Assembly (NCBI RefSeq): GCF_036421855.1 | Contig: NZ_JAZGOK010000001.1 | Strand: one strand, 5' to 3' | Source of the DNA: Georgenia_B sunbinii | GTDB lineage: Bacteria; Actinomycetota; Actinomycetes; Actinomycetales; Actinomycetaceae | Length of the DNA: 64,000 bases | In this document: one piece after another, positions 33,639 through 42,237 of the stretch | How positions within the stretch are numbered: the first letter of the stretch is position 1 | Layout: every line of letters starts with the position of its first letter | Program-made: the position numbers and the translations under genes | The notes under the pieces: model-generated | Seen by the model: only the letters and a program-made list of their open reading frames with translations | What the model was told of the DNA's origin: nothing | Database searches by the model: none

Positions 33639-35042
33639 TCAGTTCTTGCTTCCGGTCATTGTCGTCACGTCGAGCGCGGCGTCGAGCTGCTCGGCGGACA
33701 CCTCACCACGTGCCACGTACCCGAGCTCCTCGACGGCGGCGCGGATCGTCGTCCCGTTCACCACCGCGTGCTTGGCGATCGCGGCGGCGGCCTCGTAGCC
33801 GATGATGCGGTTGAGGGGCGTGACGATCGACGGCGAAGACTCGGCCAGCTCGCGGGCCCGCTCGACGTTGGCGGTGATGCCGTCGACGGTGCGCGTCGCC
33901 AGCGCGGTGCTGGCTCGTGCGAGCAGCGTGATCGACTCCAACAGGTTGCGGGCGATCACTGGCAGCATGACGTTGAGCTCGAAGGAGCCGGATGCGCCGG
34001 CGAAGGCGATCGTGGCGTCGTTGCCGATGACCTGGGCGCTGACCATGGCCACCGCCTCGGGGATGACCGGGTTGACCTTGCCGGGCATGATCGAGGAGCC
34101 CGGCTGCAGGTCGGGCAGTGCGATCTCGCCCAGCCCGGCGCGCGGGCCCGAGCCCATCCAGCGCAGGTCGTTGCAGATCTTCACCAGCGAGACCGCGATG
34201 GTGCGCAGCGCGCCGGAGGCCTCCACCGCGCTGTCCTGGGCGCTCTGCGCCTCGAAGTGGTTGGTCGCCTCGGTGAAGGGCAGCCCGGTGTGCTCGGCGA
34301 CCCGTGCGATGACGCTCGGCGCGAACCCGTCGGGGGTGTTGATACCGGTGCCGACCGCGGTGCCGCCCAGCGCCAGCTGCGCGAGCCTCGGAAGCGCGGT
34401 CTCGATGCGCTCGATGCCGAACCGGACCTGGGTGGCGTAGCCACCGAACTCCTGGCCCAGCGTCACCGGGGTGGCGTCCATCAGGTGGGTGCGGCCGGCC
34501 TTGACGACGTCGGCGAACTCCACCTCCTTCGCCTCGAGCGAGCGCGCCAGGGTCTCGAGCGCGGGGACCAGCTCGCGGACGACGGCAGCCGTCGCGGCGA
34601 CGTGGATCGAGGACGGGAACACGTCGTTGGAGGACTGCGAGGCGTTGACGTGGTCGTTGGGGTGCACCGGCCGGCCCAGCAGAGTGCCGGCGAGGTTGGC
34701 GATGACCTCGTTGGTGTTCATGTTCGACGACGTCCCCGAGCCGGTCTGGAAGACGTCGATCGGGAAGTGCTCGTCGTGCTGGCCGTCGATCACCTGGTCG
34801 GCGGCCTCGGCGATCGCCTCGGCCATGTCCGCATCGATGACGTCGAGCTCGGCGTTGGTGAGCGCGGCGGCGCGCTTGATCTGGGCAAGAGCCGCGATGT
34901 GGTGGCTCGACAGGCCGACGCCGGAGATGTCGAAGTTCTCCACGGCCCGCTGGGTCTGCGCGCTGTAGAGCGCGCCGCGAGGCACGCGTACCTCGCCCAT
35001 CGTGTCGTGCTCGATACGAAAGTCGGCGTCGTCGTGCGTCAC
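33639..35042 (-). CDS. fumC: Fumarate hydratase, class II
   Basis: 467 residues, full length; interconverts fumarate and L-malate. Family motifs: VPRGALYSAQTQRAVENFDI, GSGTSSNMNTNEVIANLAG, catalytic His region HPNDHVNASQSSND and the SS loop GSSIMPGKVNPVIPEAV. The Gly in place of the aspartase Ala in the SS loop helps tell it from the downstream aspA product. The GTG start at 35042 has GGAG upstream. It lies between ptsH and aspA in a minus-strand run of four genes. Confidence 0.94.
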   Translation of the reverse strand: MTHDDADFRIEHDTMGEVRVPRGALYSAQTQRAVENFDISGVGLSSHHIAALAQIKRAAALTNAELDVIDADMAEAIAEAADQVIDGQHDEHFPIDVFQTGSGTSSNMNTNEVIANLAGTLLGRPVHPNDHVNASQSSNDVFPSSIHVAATAAVVRELVPALETLARSLEAKEVEFADVVKAGRTHLMDATPVTLGQEFGGYATQVRFGIERIETALPRLAQLALGGTAVGTGINTPDGFAPSVIARVAEHTGLPFTEATNHFEAQSAQDSAVEASGALRTIAVSLVKICNDLRWMGSGPRAGLGEIALPDLQPGSSIMPGKVNPVIPEAVAMVSAQVIGNDATIAFAGASGSFELNVMLPVIARNLLESITLLARASTALATRTVDGITANVERARELAESSPSIVTPLNRIIGYEAAAAIAKHAVVNGTTIRAAVEELGYVARGEVSAEQLDAALDVTTMTGSKN

Positions 35043-35084
35043 TGCTGCTCCGTTGCTCGTGGGTGGCTGCTCGGAAGTTCGGTG

Positions 35085-35354
35085 CTACTCGGCGTCGAGG
35101 TCCTTGGCCAGCAGCTCGGCGAGCCGGTCGAGCACCGCGTCGGCGCCGTCGCCGTCGGCCGCGATGGTCACCGACTCCTGGTACTTGGCGCCCAGCGCCA
35201 TCACCGCGAGGATGCTCGCGGCGTTGACCGGGGTGCCGCCGTCCTTGCGGACGGTCACCGGGATCGCGGCCTGCGCGGCCGCCTTGACGAAGATGGCTGC
35301 GGGGCGGGCGTGCAGGCCCACCTTCGAGCCGATCGTGACAGTGCGTTCTGCCAT
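35085..35354 (-). CDS. ptsH: Phosphocarrier protein HPr
   Basis: 89 residues. The active-site His15 in VGLHARPAA takes phosphate from enzyme I of the sugar phosphotransferase system. Ser47 in NAASILAVMALG corresponds to the regulatory Ser46 of Firmicutes, although actinobacteria usually lack HPr kinase. The ATG has AAGGAG upstream. It lies between guaB3 and fumC; no other PTS gene is in the window, so it serves enzymes encoded elsewhere. Confidence 0.95.
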   Translation of the reverse strand: MAERTVTIGSKVGLHARPAAIFVKAAAQAAIPVTVRKDGGTPVNAASILAVMALGAKYQESVTIAADGDGADAVLDRLAELLAKDLDAE

Positions 35355-35385
35355 CGGGTGCTCCTTGTCGTCGTCAGTGGTCGGG

Positions 35386-36519
35386 CTACCGGGGCGTGCC
35401 CGGTGCGTAGGGAGAGACGACGACCTCCACGCGCTGGAACTCCTTGAGGTCGGAGTATCCGGTGGTGGCCATCGCCCGGCGCAGCGCGCCGATGAGGTTG
35501 ACCGAGCCGTCGGGCTGGTCGCTGGGACCGTGGATGATCCGCTCGAGGCTGCCGACGGTACCCACGCGGACCCGCTCGCCGCGCGGCAGCTGTGGGTGGT
35601 GCGCCTCGGAGCCCCAGTGCCAGCCGCGGCCGGGCGCCTCGTCGGCGCGGGCCAGCGAGGAGCCGAGCATGACGGCGTCGGCCCCGCAGGCGACGGCCTT
35701 GACGAGGTCGCCGGAGCGGCCCACCCCGCCGTCGGCGATGACGTGGACGTAGCGACCGCCGGACTCGTCGAGGTAGTCGCGGCGGGCCGCGGCCACGTCG
35801 GCGACGGCGGTGGCCATCGGGGTGTGGATGCCCAGCGAGGTGCGGGTGGTGTGCGCCGCGCCGCCGCCGAAGCCGACGAGCACGCCGGCCGCACCGGTGC
35901 GCATGAGGTGCAGCGCCGCGGTGTAGGTACCGGCGCCGCCGACGATGACCGGCACGTCGAGCTCGTAGATGAAGCGCTTGAGGTTGAGCGGCTCGGCGGT
36001 GGAGGAGACGTGCTCGGCGGAGACGGTGGTCCCGCGGATGACGAAGAGGTCGACGCCTGCCTCGACGACGGTGCGCCAGTGCTGCTGGGTGCTCTGCGGG
36101 GAGAGCTTGCCGGCCACCGTGACGCCCGCGGCGCGGATCTCACGCAGCCGCTCGGTGATGAGCTCGGGCACGATCGGCTTGGCGTAGATCTCCTGCATCC
36201 GCGACGTGACCGCGTCCCCCTCGAGCGCTGCGATCTCCTCGAAGATCGGCTCGGGGTCCTCGTACCGGGTCCACAGGCCCTCGAGGTCGAGGACGCCGAT
36301 CCCGCCGAGCCGTCCCAGCTCGACGGCGGTCGCCGGGCTCATCACGGAGTCCATCGGCGCGGCCATCACCGGGATGTCGACGTAGTACGCGTCGATCTGC
36401 CAGCCGACGGACACGTCCTGCGGGTCGCGGGTCCGTCGGGACGGGACGACGGCGACGTCGTCGAAGGAGTAGGCGCGGCGCCCCCGCTTGCCTCGGCCGA
36501 TCTCGATCTCGTTGCTCAC
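35386..36519 (-). CDS. guaB3: GuaB3 family IMP dehydrogenase-related protein
   Basis: 377 residues of the actinobacterial/cyanobacterial GuaB3 family, a TIM barrel without CBS domains (IGRGKRGRRAYSFDDVAVVP; PVMAAPMDSVMSPATAVELG). The loop that holds the catalytic Cys in true IMP dehydrogenase (GSICTTR in guaB at 42.8 kb) here reads GGGAAHTTRTSLG, without Cys, so ordinary IMP oxidation is not expected; a GMP-reductase-like or regulatory role has been discussed for the family. GTG start at 36519 with a leaderless -10 box (TAACCT) six bases upstream. Confidence 0.9.
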   Translation of the reverse strand: MSNEIEIGRGKRGRRAYSFDDVAVVPSRRTRDPQDVSVGWQIDAYYVDIPVMAAPMDSVMSPATAVELGRLGGIGVLDLEGLWTRYEDPEPIFEEIAALEGDAVTSRMQEIYAKPIVPELITERLREIRAAGVTVAGKLSPQSTQQHWRTVVEAGVDLFVIRGTTVSAEHVSSTAEPLNLKRFIYELDVPVIVGGAGTYTAALHLMRTGAAGVLVGFGGGAAHTTRTSLGIHTPMATAVADVAAARRDYLDESGGRYVHVIADGGVGRSGDLVKAVACGADAVMLGSSLARADEAPGRGWHWGSEAHHPQLPRGERVRVGTVGSLERIIHGPSDQPDGSVNLIGALRRAMATTGYSDLKEFQRVEVVVSPYAPGTPR

Positions 36520-36525
36520 CCGGCC

Positions 36526-36531
36526 AGGTTA
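36526..36531 (-). promoter_or_regulatory. Leaderless -10 element TAACCT of guaB3
   Basis: TAACCT on the minus strand, six bases (GGCCGG), then the GTG start at 36519. It lies 19 bases from the -10 box of the divergent Rieske gene, so the two promoters overlap. Confidence 0.55.
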
Positions 36532-36550
36532 CCCGTCCCGGGGCGCGGAG

Positions 36551-36556
36551 TAGATT
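36551..36556 (+). promoter_or_regulatory. Leaderless -10 element TAGATT of the Rieske gene
   Basis: TAGATT, then six bases (TGCTGC), then the ATG at 36563, with no ribosome site. Confidence 0.6.
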
Positions 36557-36562
36557 TGCTGC

Positions 36563-37048
36563 ATGAGTGAGACCGCTCCCACACGCCCCTGCCCGGCCGC
36601 GGCCGGGGTGGCCGACGCGGGCCCCGCCTGCTGCGGCTCGTCCGCGGCCGGCCCGAGCCGCCGCCAGGTGCTCGGGTGGGCCGGCGCCGGCGCGGCGACC
36701 TTGGTGCTGGCCGCGTGCGGCGGGGAAGCCGAGCCGCCCCCGCCGCCCGACGCCGGCGAGCGGCTCGTCGGCCTGTCGGAGATCGACGTCGGCGCCTCGC
36801 GGGCGGTGCGCACCGCCGACGGCGCGGAGGTCATCGTCACCCGGACCGCCGAGGCCGCGGTCGTCGCGTTCAGCGCGGTCTGCACCCACCAGGGCTGCAC
36901 GGTGGTGCCGGAGGCCGAGCGGCTCGCCTGCCCGTGCCACGGGTCGGTGTTCGACCCCGCGACCGGCGAGGTGCGCGACGGCCCCGCGCCCGAGCCGCTG
37001 CCGCAGGTCGCGGTGCGCATCGACGGCGACGACGTCGTCACTGCCTGA
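36563..37048 (+). CDS. Rieske [2Fe-2S] lipoprotein with twin-arginine signal
   Basis: 161 residues. A twin-arginine signal (SRRQVLGWAGAG, Arg33-Arg34) is followed by a lipobox (VLAAC, Cys52), so the protein is exported folded and lipid-anchored. The Rieske domain has both cluster boxes: CTHQGC (Cys107, His109) and CPCHGS (Cys123, His126) as ligands, with Cys112 and Cys125 placed for the disulfide. No cytochrome bc or oxygenase partner is adjacent, so its electron partner is unknown. The start is supported by a leaderless -10 box. It converges on the RamB-like gene. Confidence 0.92.
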   Translation: MSETAPTRPCPAAAGVADAGPACCGSSAAGPSRRQVLGWAGAGAATLVLAACGGEAEPPPPPDAGERLVGLSEIDVGASRAVRTADGAEVIVTRTAEAAVVAFSAVCTHQGCTVVPEAERLACPCHGSVFDPATGEVRDGPAPEPLPQVAVRIDGDDVVTA

Positions 37049-37063
37049 GCAGGCTGCGCGGGC

Positions 37064-38530
37064 CTACTCGTGCTCGACGGCGTGGGCCTCGAGAAAGGTG
37101 AACACCTCGGTGTCGTCCACGCCCGGGAAGGTGCCCGACGGCAGCGGACTGAGCACGTGCGCGTGCATCTTGGCGCTCGGCCACGAGTAGTCGCGCCAGC
37201 GTGCGCGAAGGGCCGCGTCCGGCTCCTGGCAGCATGACTCGGCCGGGCACGTGGACTGGGCCCGGCGGGTGGTCTCCCGGCCGCGGAACCACTTGGCGTG
37301 GGCGAACGGCACGCCGAGCGAGATGGAGAACTCCGCTTCTCGGCTGGTGCCGGTCTGGGTGCTGCACCAGTACGTCCCCGCCGGAGTGTCGGTGTACTGG
37401 GCGAACTCGCGAGTCCGGTTGCGCTGGGCGAACGCCGCCCGCGCGCCCCAGCTGCGGCACAGCGGCTGGCCCTCGATCGCGCCGGACGCGTCGGTGGGTA
37501 GCGGCACGTCGTCGTTGGCGTAGCCGCGGTACAGCGCGCCGTCGTCGCCGGTGCGCAGGAAGTGGACGGGGATGTCGAAGTGTGCGGTGGCGAGGTTGGT
37601 GAATCGCTGCGCGGCGGAGTGGTGAGTGACCCCGAACGCGTCACGGAAGTCCTCCATCGCCAGGTCCTTGGCGCGGCGCTTCTCGCTCAGGTGAGCGACC
37701 GCCGCGAACCGCGGGATGAGGCAGGCCGCGGTGAAGTACGCGATCTCCTGCCGCTGCCGCAGGAAGTCGCCGTAGTCCGCGGGGCGCTCGTGGCCGAAGA
37801 TCCGGTGCGCCATCGCCTGCAGCGCCAGCGAACGCAGCCCATAGCCGCCGGGGATGGAGGCGGGCGGCAGGTAGATCCGGCCGTTGCGCAGGTCGGTGAC
37901 GGTCCGCGTCGAGTGCGGGAGGTCGTCGACGTGGATGATGGTGAACCCGAGCCGCTCGGCCATCCGGGCCACCTGGTGGTGGGTCAGCGCACCTGCGGAG
38001 TAGCCGGCCTCGCGGACGAACGTCTCGGCCAGCTCCTCGATGTGCGGCACGTAGTTGTCCTTCGCCTGCATTTCCAGGCGCAGCTCGGTGTTGATCCGGC
38101 GCGCCTCGAGCGGCGTGGCGATGACCGCGCGGGCCCGCCGGTCGAGCTCCTCGTGGAGGGCGACGAGAGACTCCAGCGCGTCCATCGGCAACCGCCGGCC
38201 GGGGCGCACGGCGGGCACCCCGAGGGCGGCAAACAGCGGCCCACGCTGCGCCCGCTCGAGGGCGATCTCGAGTGCGGACCGGCGATCGGGCGGCGGCTCG
38301 TCCGCGAGCAGCTCGGCGACCGGGACCGAGAGCGTCGCCGAGATCTCGGTCAGCAGCGAGATCCGGGGCTCCCGGTGACCGTTCTCCACCAGCGACAGGT
38401 GGCTGGCCGTGGAGCCGGTACGGGCGGCGAGCTCGCGCAGCGTGAGCCCCGCCCGGGTGCGGACATGACGGATCCGGCGGCCGAGGACGATCGAGTCGGT
38501 CGGCGCCCCAGGGGCAGAGGAGGAAGGCAC
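37064..38530 (-). CDS. ramB: XRE-family regulator of RamB/PrpR type
   Basis: 488 residues. N-terminal helix-turn-helix (LGRRIRHVRTRAGLTLRELA; STASHLSLVENGHREPRIS), an ImmA/IrrE-like region with the short HEXXH-like stretch replaced (QAMAHRIFGHERP), and a C-terminal DUF2083 domain rich in Cys/His (LCRSWGARAAF; TCPAESCCQEPD). This matches RamB of Corynebacterium and PrpR/ScfR, which bind acyl-CoA or acetate signals and control acetate, glyoxylate and gluconeogenic genes. The divergent gene is PEP carboxykinase, and pta-ackA lie 7 kb away, both plausible targets. GTG 38530 is supported by TATCGT six bases upstream. Confidence 0.87.
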   Translation of the reverse strand: MPSSSAPGAPTDSIVLGRRIRHVRTRAGLTLRELAARTGSTASHLSLVENGHREPRISLLTEISATLSVPVAELLADEPPPDRRSALEIALERAQRGPLFAALGVPAVRPGRRLPMDALESLVALHEELDRRARAVIATPLEARRINTELRLEMQAKDNYVPHIEELAETFVREAGYSAGALTHHQVARMAERLGFTIIHVDDLPHSTRTVTDLRNGRIYLPPASIPGGYGLRSLALQAMAHRIFGHERPADYGDFLRQRQEIAYFTAACLIPRFAAVAHLSEKRRAKDLAMEDFRDAFGVTHHSAAQRFTNLATAHFDIPVHFLRTGDDGALYRGYANDDVPLPTDASGAIEGQPLCRSWGARAAFAQRNRTREFAQYTDTPAGTYWCSTQTGTSREAEFSISLGVPFAHAKWFRGRETTRRAQSTCPAESCCQEPDAALRARWRDYSWPSAKMHAHVLSPLPSGTFPGVDDTEVFTFLEAHAVEHE

Positions 38531-38536
38531 GAGTTG

Positions 38537-38568
38537 ACGATAACGAAACTTCGCCGTTTTTTGTTCGC
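38537..38568. promoter_or_regulatory. ramB-pckG intergenic control region
   Basis: TATCGT (minus strand, 38542-38537) ends six bases before the ramB GTG, a leaderless layout. Next to it, two TTCGC motifs (38550-38554 and 38564-38568) in AACTTCGCC and TGTTCGCAG contexts loosely recall RamB sites (AAAGTTTGCAAA-like). They may serve autoregulation and pckG control; the match is weak. Confidence 0.4.
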
Positions 38569-38653
38569 AGTCGCGCCTAGAAGTGGCACCTGAGTTGACG
38601 CAAGAGTGATGGCAGGCCCGAACCGGCACCGTGTCCCCCGTCGAAGGAAGCTC

Positions 38654-40498
38654 ATGAACACCACCGTCCAGCCCGACCTGACGGGCGCGACCGTCACCGA
38701 TCCCGACCTTCGTGAGTGGATCGCGGGCATCGCCGCGCTGACCGAGCCCGATGCCGTCCACGTCTGCGACGGCTCCCAGGAAGAGTACGACCGGCTCACC
38801 GCAGCGCTGGTCGCTGCCGGCACCTTCATCCCGCTCGACCCGAGCAGGCGGCCGGGGAGCTTCCTCGCCCGCTCGGCACCCTCGGACGTCGCACGTGTCG
38901 AGTCGCGCACCTTCATCTGCTCCGAGCGTGAGGAGGACGCCGGGCCGACGAACAACTGGGCCGAGCCGCAGGCGATGCGGGCGACGCTGCGCGAGGTGTT
39001 CGCCGGGTCGATGCGCGGCCGCACCATGTACGTCGTGCCGTTCTCGATGGGTCCCGTCGGCGGGCCGATCTCCAAGATCGGGGTGGAGGTCACCGACTCC
39101 CCCTACGTCGTCGTCTCGATGCGGATCATGACCCGGATGGGAGTGGCGGCCCTCGACGAGGTCGCGGCGGGCGCGCCGTGGGTACCTGCTGTCCACTCCG
39201 TCGGGTACCCGCTGCTGACCGACGGCAATGACGGCGGTCAGCGACGCGAGGACGTCGCGTGGCCGTGCAACGACACCAAGTACATCTGCCACTTTCCCGA
39301 GACGCGGGAGATCTGGTCCTACGGCTCGGGCTACGGCGGCAACGCGCTGCTCGGCAAGAAGTGCTACGCGCTGCGGATCGCCTCGGTGCTGGCGCGCGAC
39401 GAGGGGTGGCTGGCCGAGCACATGCTCATCGTCAAGCTCACCGGTCCCGACGCCCAGCCGCGCTACCTGGCGGCGGCGTTCCCGTCGGCCTGCGGGAAGA
39501 CCAACCTCGCGATGCTGCGCCCGACCATCCCCGGCTGGACGGTCGAGACCGTGGGGGACGACATCGCCTGGCTGCGCCCCGGCCCCGACGGCCGGTTGTG
39601 GGCGATCAACCCGGAGGCGGGCTTCTTCGGTGTCGCCCCGGGCACCGGCGAGTCGACCAACCCGACGGCGATCGCCGCCCTCGACCGCGACGTCATCTTC
39701 ACCAACGTGGCACTGGCCGACGACGGCGACGTCTGGTGGGAGGGCTTGACCGACGAGCCGCCGGCGCACCTCGTCGACTGGCAGGGTCGGGACTGGACGC
39801 CAGGCAGCGGCCGGCCGGCCGCCCACCCGAACTCCCGCTTCACGGTGCGGGCCGACCAGGCGCCGACGATCGCCCCGGAATGGCAGGACCCGCAGGGAGT
39901 GCCGATCGACGCGATCCTCTTCGGCGGCCGCCGGGCGACCAACGTGCCGCTGGTGACGGAGGCCTACGGCTGGGCGCACGGGGTATTCATCGGCGCGACG
40001 GTCGCCTCGGAGCAGACCGCAGCGGCCGAGGGCACGGTCGGCGAGCTGCGCCGCGACCCGTTCGCGATGCTGCCGTTCTGCGGCTACCACATGGCCGACT
40101 ACTGGGCGCACTGGCTGCGGGTGGGCGAGGGGCTCGGCGACGGCGCCCCGCGGATCTTCCAGGTGAACTGGTTCCGCAAGGACGACGACGGCCGGTTCCT
40201 GTGGCCGGGGTTCGGCGAGAACGCGCGCGTCCTCGCCTGGGTGGTGGACCGTGTCGCCGGGCGCGCCGAGGCGGTCGACGCCGCCACCGGCCGGCTGCCG
40301 CGGCCCGGCGGGCTCGACCTCACCGGGCTCGACATCACGGACGAGCAGTGGGCCGAGTTGTTCGCTGTCGACCCGGGCGCGTGGCAGCGGGAGGCCGACC
40401 AGGTGGCGGACTACTTCTCGATGTTCGGCGACCGGTTACCGGCGCAGATGCGCGAGCAGCTGGCCGCGCTGCGCGCGCGGCTCAGTACGGCAGCCTGA
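38654..40498 (+). CDS. pckG: Phosphoenolpyruvate carboxykinase (GTP)
   Basis: 614 residues, full length for the GTP-dependent enzyme that converts oxaloacetate to PEP in gluconeogenesis. Motifs: MYVVPFSMGPVGGPISKIGV (PEP site), the kinase-1a P-loop AAFPSACGKTNLAML (about residue 275, with the hyper-reactive Cys), and the GTP-type VGDDIAWLR and FGGRRATNVPLV. The ATG at 38654 has GAAGGAAG upstream. Divergent from ramB; the Corynebacterium pck gene is also under acetate/RamB control. Confidence 0.96.
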   Translation: MNTTVQPDLTGATVTDPDLREWIAGIAALTEPDAVHVCDGSQEEYDRLTAALVAAGTFIPLDPSRRPGSFLARSAPSDVARVESRTFICSEREEDAGPTNNWAEPQAMRATLREVFAGSMRGRTMYVVPFSMGPVGGPISKIGVEVTDSPYVVVSMRIMTRMGVAALDEVAAGAPWVPAVHSVGYPLLTDGNDGGQRREDVAWPCNDTKYICHFPETREIWSYGSGYGGNALLGKKCYALRIASVLARDEGWLAEHMLIVKLTGPDAQPRYLAAAFPSACGKTNLAMLRPTIPGWTVETVGDDIAWLRPGPDGRLWAINPEAGFFGVAPGTGESTNPTAIAALDRDVIFTNVALADDGDVWWEGLTDEPPAHLVDWQGRDWTPGSGRPAAHPNSRFTVRADQAPTIAPEWQDPQGVPIDAILFGGRRATNVPLVTEAYGWAHGVFIGATVASEQTAAAEGTVGELRRDPFAMLPFCGYHMADYWAHWLRVGEGLGDGAPRIFQVNWFRKDDDGRFLWPGFGENARVLAWVVDRVAGRAEAVDAATGRLPRPGGLDLTGLDITDEQWAELFAVDPGAWQREADQVADYFSMFGDRLPAQMREQLAALRARLSTAA

Positions 40499-40512
40499 CC
40501 ACGCGGCGGCCT

Positions 40513-40546
40513 GACCGCGCCACGGCGCACCGCCGCCGGCGCGGTC
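40513..40546 (+). terminator. Hairpin terminator after pckG
   Basis: GACCGCGCC (40513-40521) pairs with GGCGCGGTC (40538-40546), and inside it CGGCG pairs with CGCCG. It begins 15 bases after the pckG stop. Confidence 0.6.
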
Positions 40547-40642
40547 GGGTGCTGCCCGGCCTGCCTCGGCGGCGATGTCGGTGGTCTCTGGCACAGTTCG
40601 GAACACGCGACGGGACCGTCGCGCCGCCCGAAGGAGGACACC

Positions 40643-41365
40643 GTGCCCACCTGGTCCACCGGCCCGCTGCTGGGGTTCGACACCGAGACCACCGGCGTGG
40701 ACGTGCGCCACGACCGGATCGTCACTGCCGCCCTCGTCATGCGCGACTCCGGTGGCAGACGCCAACGGACGTGGCTGATCGACCCCGGGGTGGAGATCCC
40801 GGAGGCCGCCAGCGCCATCCACGGCATCACCACGGCGCGTGCCCGGTCCGAGGGGCGGCCACCCGCCGCGGCGCTGGACGAGCTCGCCGCGGAGATCGTC
40901 CACGCCCAGCGCGCCGGGGTGCCGGTGGTCGCCTACAACGCGTCGTTCGACTTCGCGATCCTCGACCACGAGCTCGCCCGCTGGCAGCTGCCCACGCTCG
41001 CCGAGCGGCTCGGCCGGGACGTCGGGCCGGTCCTCGACCCGCTCGTCATCGACCGTGCCGTCGACCGCTACCGCCGGGGCAAGCGGACCCTCAGCGCGCT
41101 CTGCGAGCACTACCAGGTCGTCACCACCGCCGAGCTGCACACCGCGGAGGTCGACGTCCTCGCCACGATGCAGGTCCTCGACTGCCTCGTGACGGTCTAC
41201 CCCGAGGTCGGCGAGATGCCGCTGGTCGCGCTCGCAGGCTGGCAGCGCGACCGGCACCGCGACTGGGCGGAGAACTTCAACGAGTGGCGCGTCCGGCAGG
41301 GCTTCGAGGGGCCCGGCGCCGAGCTCGTCTGGCTGCCCCGCCACGAGCCCGTAGTCGTGTCCTAA
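40643..41365 (+). CDS. DnaQ-like 3'-5' exonuclease domain protein
   Basis: 240 residues of the DEDDh exonuclease family. Exo I is GFDTETTGVDVRHDRIV (Asp and Glu ligands), Exo II is PVVAYNASFDFAILDHEL, and Exo III is the HTAEVDVLATMQV segment with His and Asp. Stand-alone proteins of this kind trim DNA or RNA ends; the substrate is unknown. The GTG at 40643 has a strong AAGGAGG site. The adjacent genes are unrelated. Confidence 0.88.
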   Translation: MPTWSTGPLLGFDTETTGVDVRHDRIVTAALVMRDSGGRRQRTWLIDPGVEIPEAASAIHGITTARARSEGRPPAAALDELAAEIVHAQRAGVPVVAYNASFDFAILDHELARWQLPTLAERLGRDVGPVLDPLVIDRAVDRYRRGKRTLSALCEHYQVVTTAELHTAEVDVLATMQVLDCLVTVYPEVGEMPLVALAGWQRDRHRDWAENFNEWRVRQGFEGPGAELVWLPRHEPVVVS

Positions 41366-41397
41366 CGGCCGGGCCACGGATCGTGGCACGGTGAGAC

Positions 41398-42234
41398 ATG
41401 GGCCTGCTCCTCGCACTGGGGTCGTCGGCGGCCTACGGCCTGGCGGACTTCGCCGGTGGTGTGCTGTCGCGCCGCGCGAGCTTCATCGCCGTCGCACTGG
41501 CGGGCCAGGTCGCCGGGCTGGCGCTGTCGGTGGTGGTGGCGCTAGCACTCCCGGCAAGGTCTCCCGCTGCGGCAGACCTCGCCTGGGGCGCACTGTCGGG
41601 GGTGGGGACGGGGCTAGCCATGCTCCTGCTCTACCGCGGCCTCACCCGGGGAACGATGAGCGTCGTCGTCCCGGTCGCTGCCGTCGTGGGCGCCTCGTTG
41701 CCGGTCGTCGTCGGGGTCGCCGTGCTGGGCGACCGCCCCTCGGTACCGGCCTGGGCCGGCATCCTCGCCGCCGTGCCGGCGATCTGGCTGGTCTCGCGGG
41801 CCCGGTCACCGGGCGGGTCGGCCTCCTCGCCGGGCGCCGCTGACGCCCTGCTCGCCGGCGCCTTCGTCGCCCTCCAGTACACCGCGCTGGCACAGGCGGG
41901 CGCGGCGGCCGGCCTGTGGCCGATCGTCGCCGGGCGACTGGCCGCGACGCTGAGCATCCTGCCGATCGCCTTGCACCGCCGTGGGCACCTCCGCCTGCCG
42001 GGCGAGGCCGCCGTCAAGGCGGCGGCGATCGGCGGGCTGGCGACGCTGGCGCTGTTCCTCTACCTGCTGGCCACCCAGGCGCAGCTGATGACCACCGCGG
42101 TGATCCTCTCCTCGCTCTACCCGGTCGTACCGGTGATCCTCGGCGTGGTGGTCCTGCGCGAACGCCTCGGCCGAGGTCAGCTCGTCGGGCTGGGCGCCGC
42201 GGCCGCCGCCGTCGTGCTCATCGCCGTCGGGTAG
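41398..42234 (+). CDS. EamA/DMT family transporter
   Basis: 278 residues with about ten hydrophobic segments in two similar halves (EamA repeats): first half LLALGSSAAYGLADFAGGVL ... LLYRGLTRGTMSVVVPVAAV; second half LLAGAFVALQYTALAQAGAA ... AQLMTTAVILSSLYPVVPVI. The family exports small metabolites or drugs; the substrate is unknown. No clear ribosome site. It converges on guaB with only three bases between the stops. Confidence 0.87.
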   Translation: MGLLLALGSSAAYGLADFAGGVLSRRASFIAVALAGQVAGLALSVVVALALPARSPAAADLAWGALSGVGTGLAMLLLYRGLTRGTMSVVVPVAAVVGASLPVVVGVAVLGDRPSVPAWAGILAAVPAIWLVSRARSPGGSASSPGAADALLAGAFVALQYTALAQAGAAAGLWPIVAGRLAATLSILPIALHRRGHLRLPGEAAVKAAAIGGLATLALFLYLLATQAQLMTTAVILSSLYPVVPVILGVVVLRERLGRGQLVGLGAAAAAVVLIAVG

Positions 42235-42237
42235 CGG

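Noticed and set aside
38531..40111. Upstream extension of the ramB frame to more than 1000 codons
   Set aside because: The extension is antisense to pckG. The conserved helix-turn-helix starts near 38530, where a leaderless -10 box fits.
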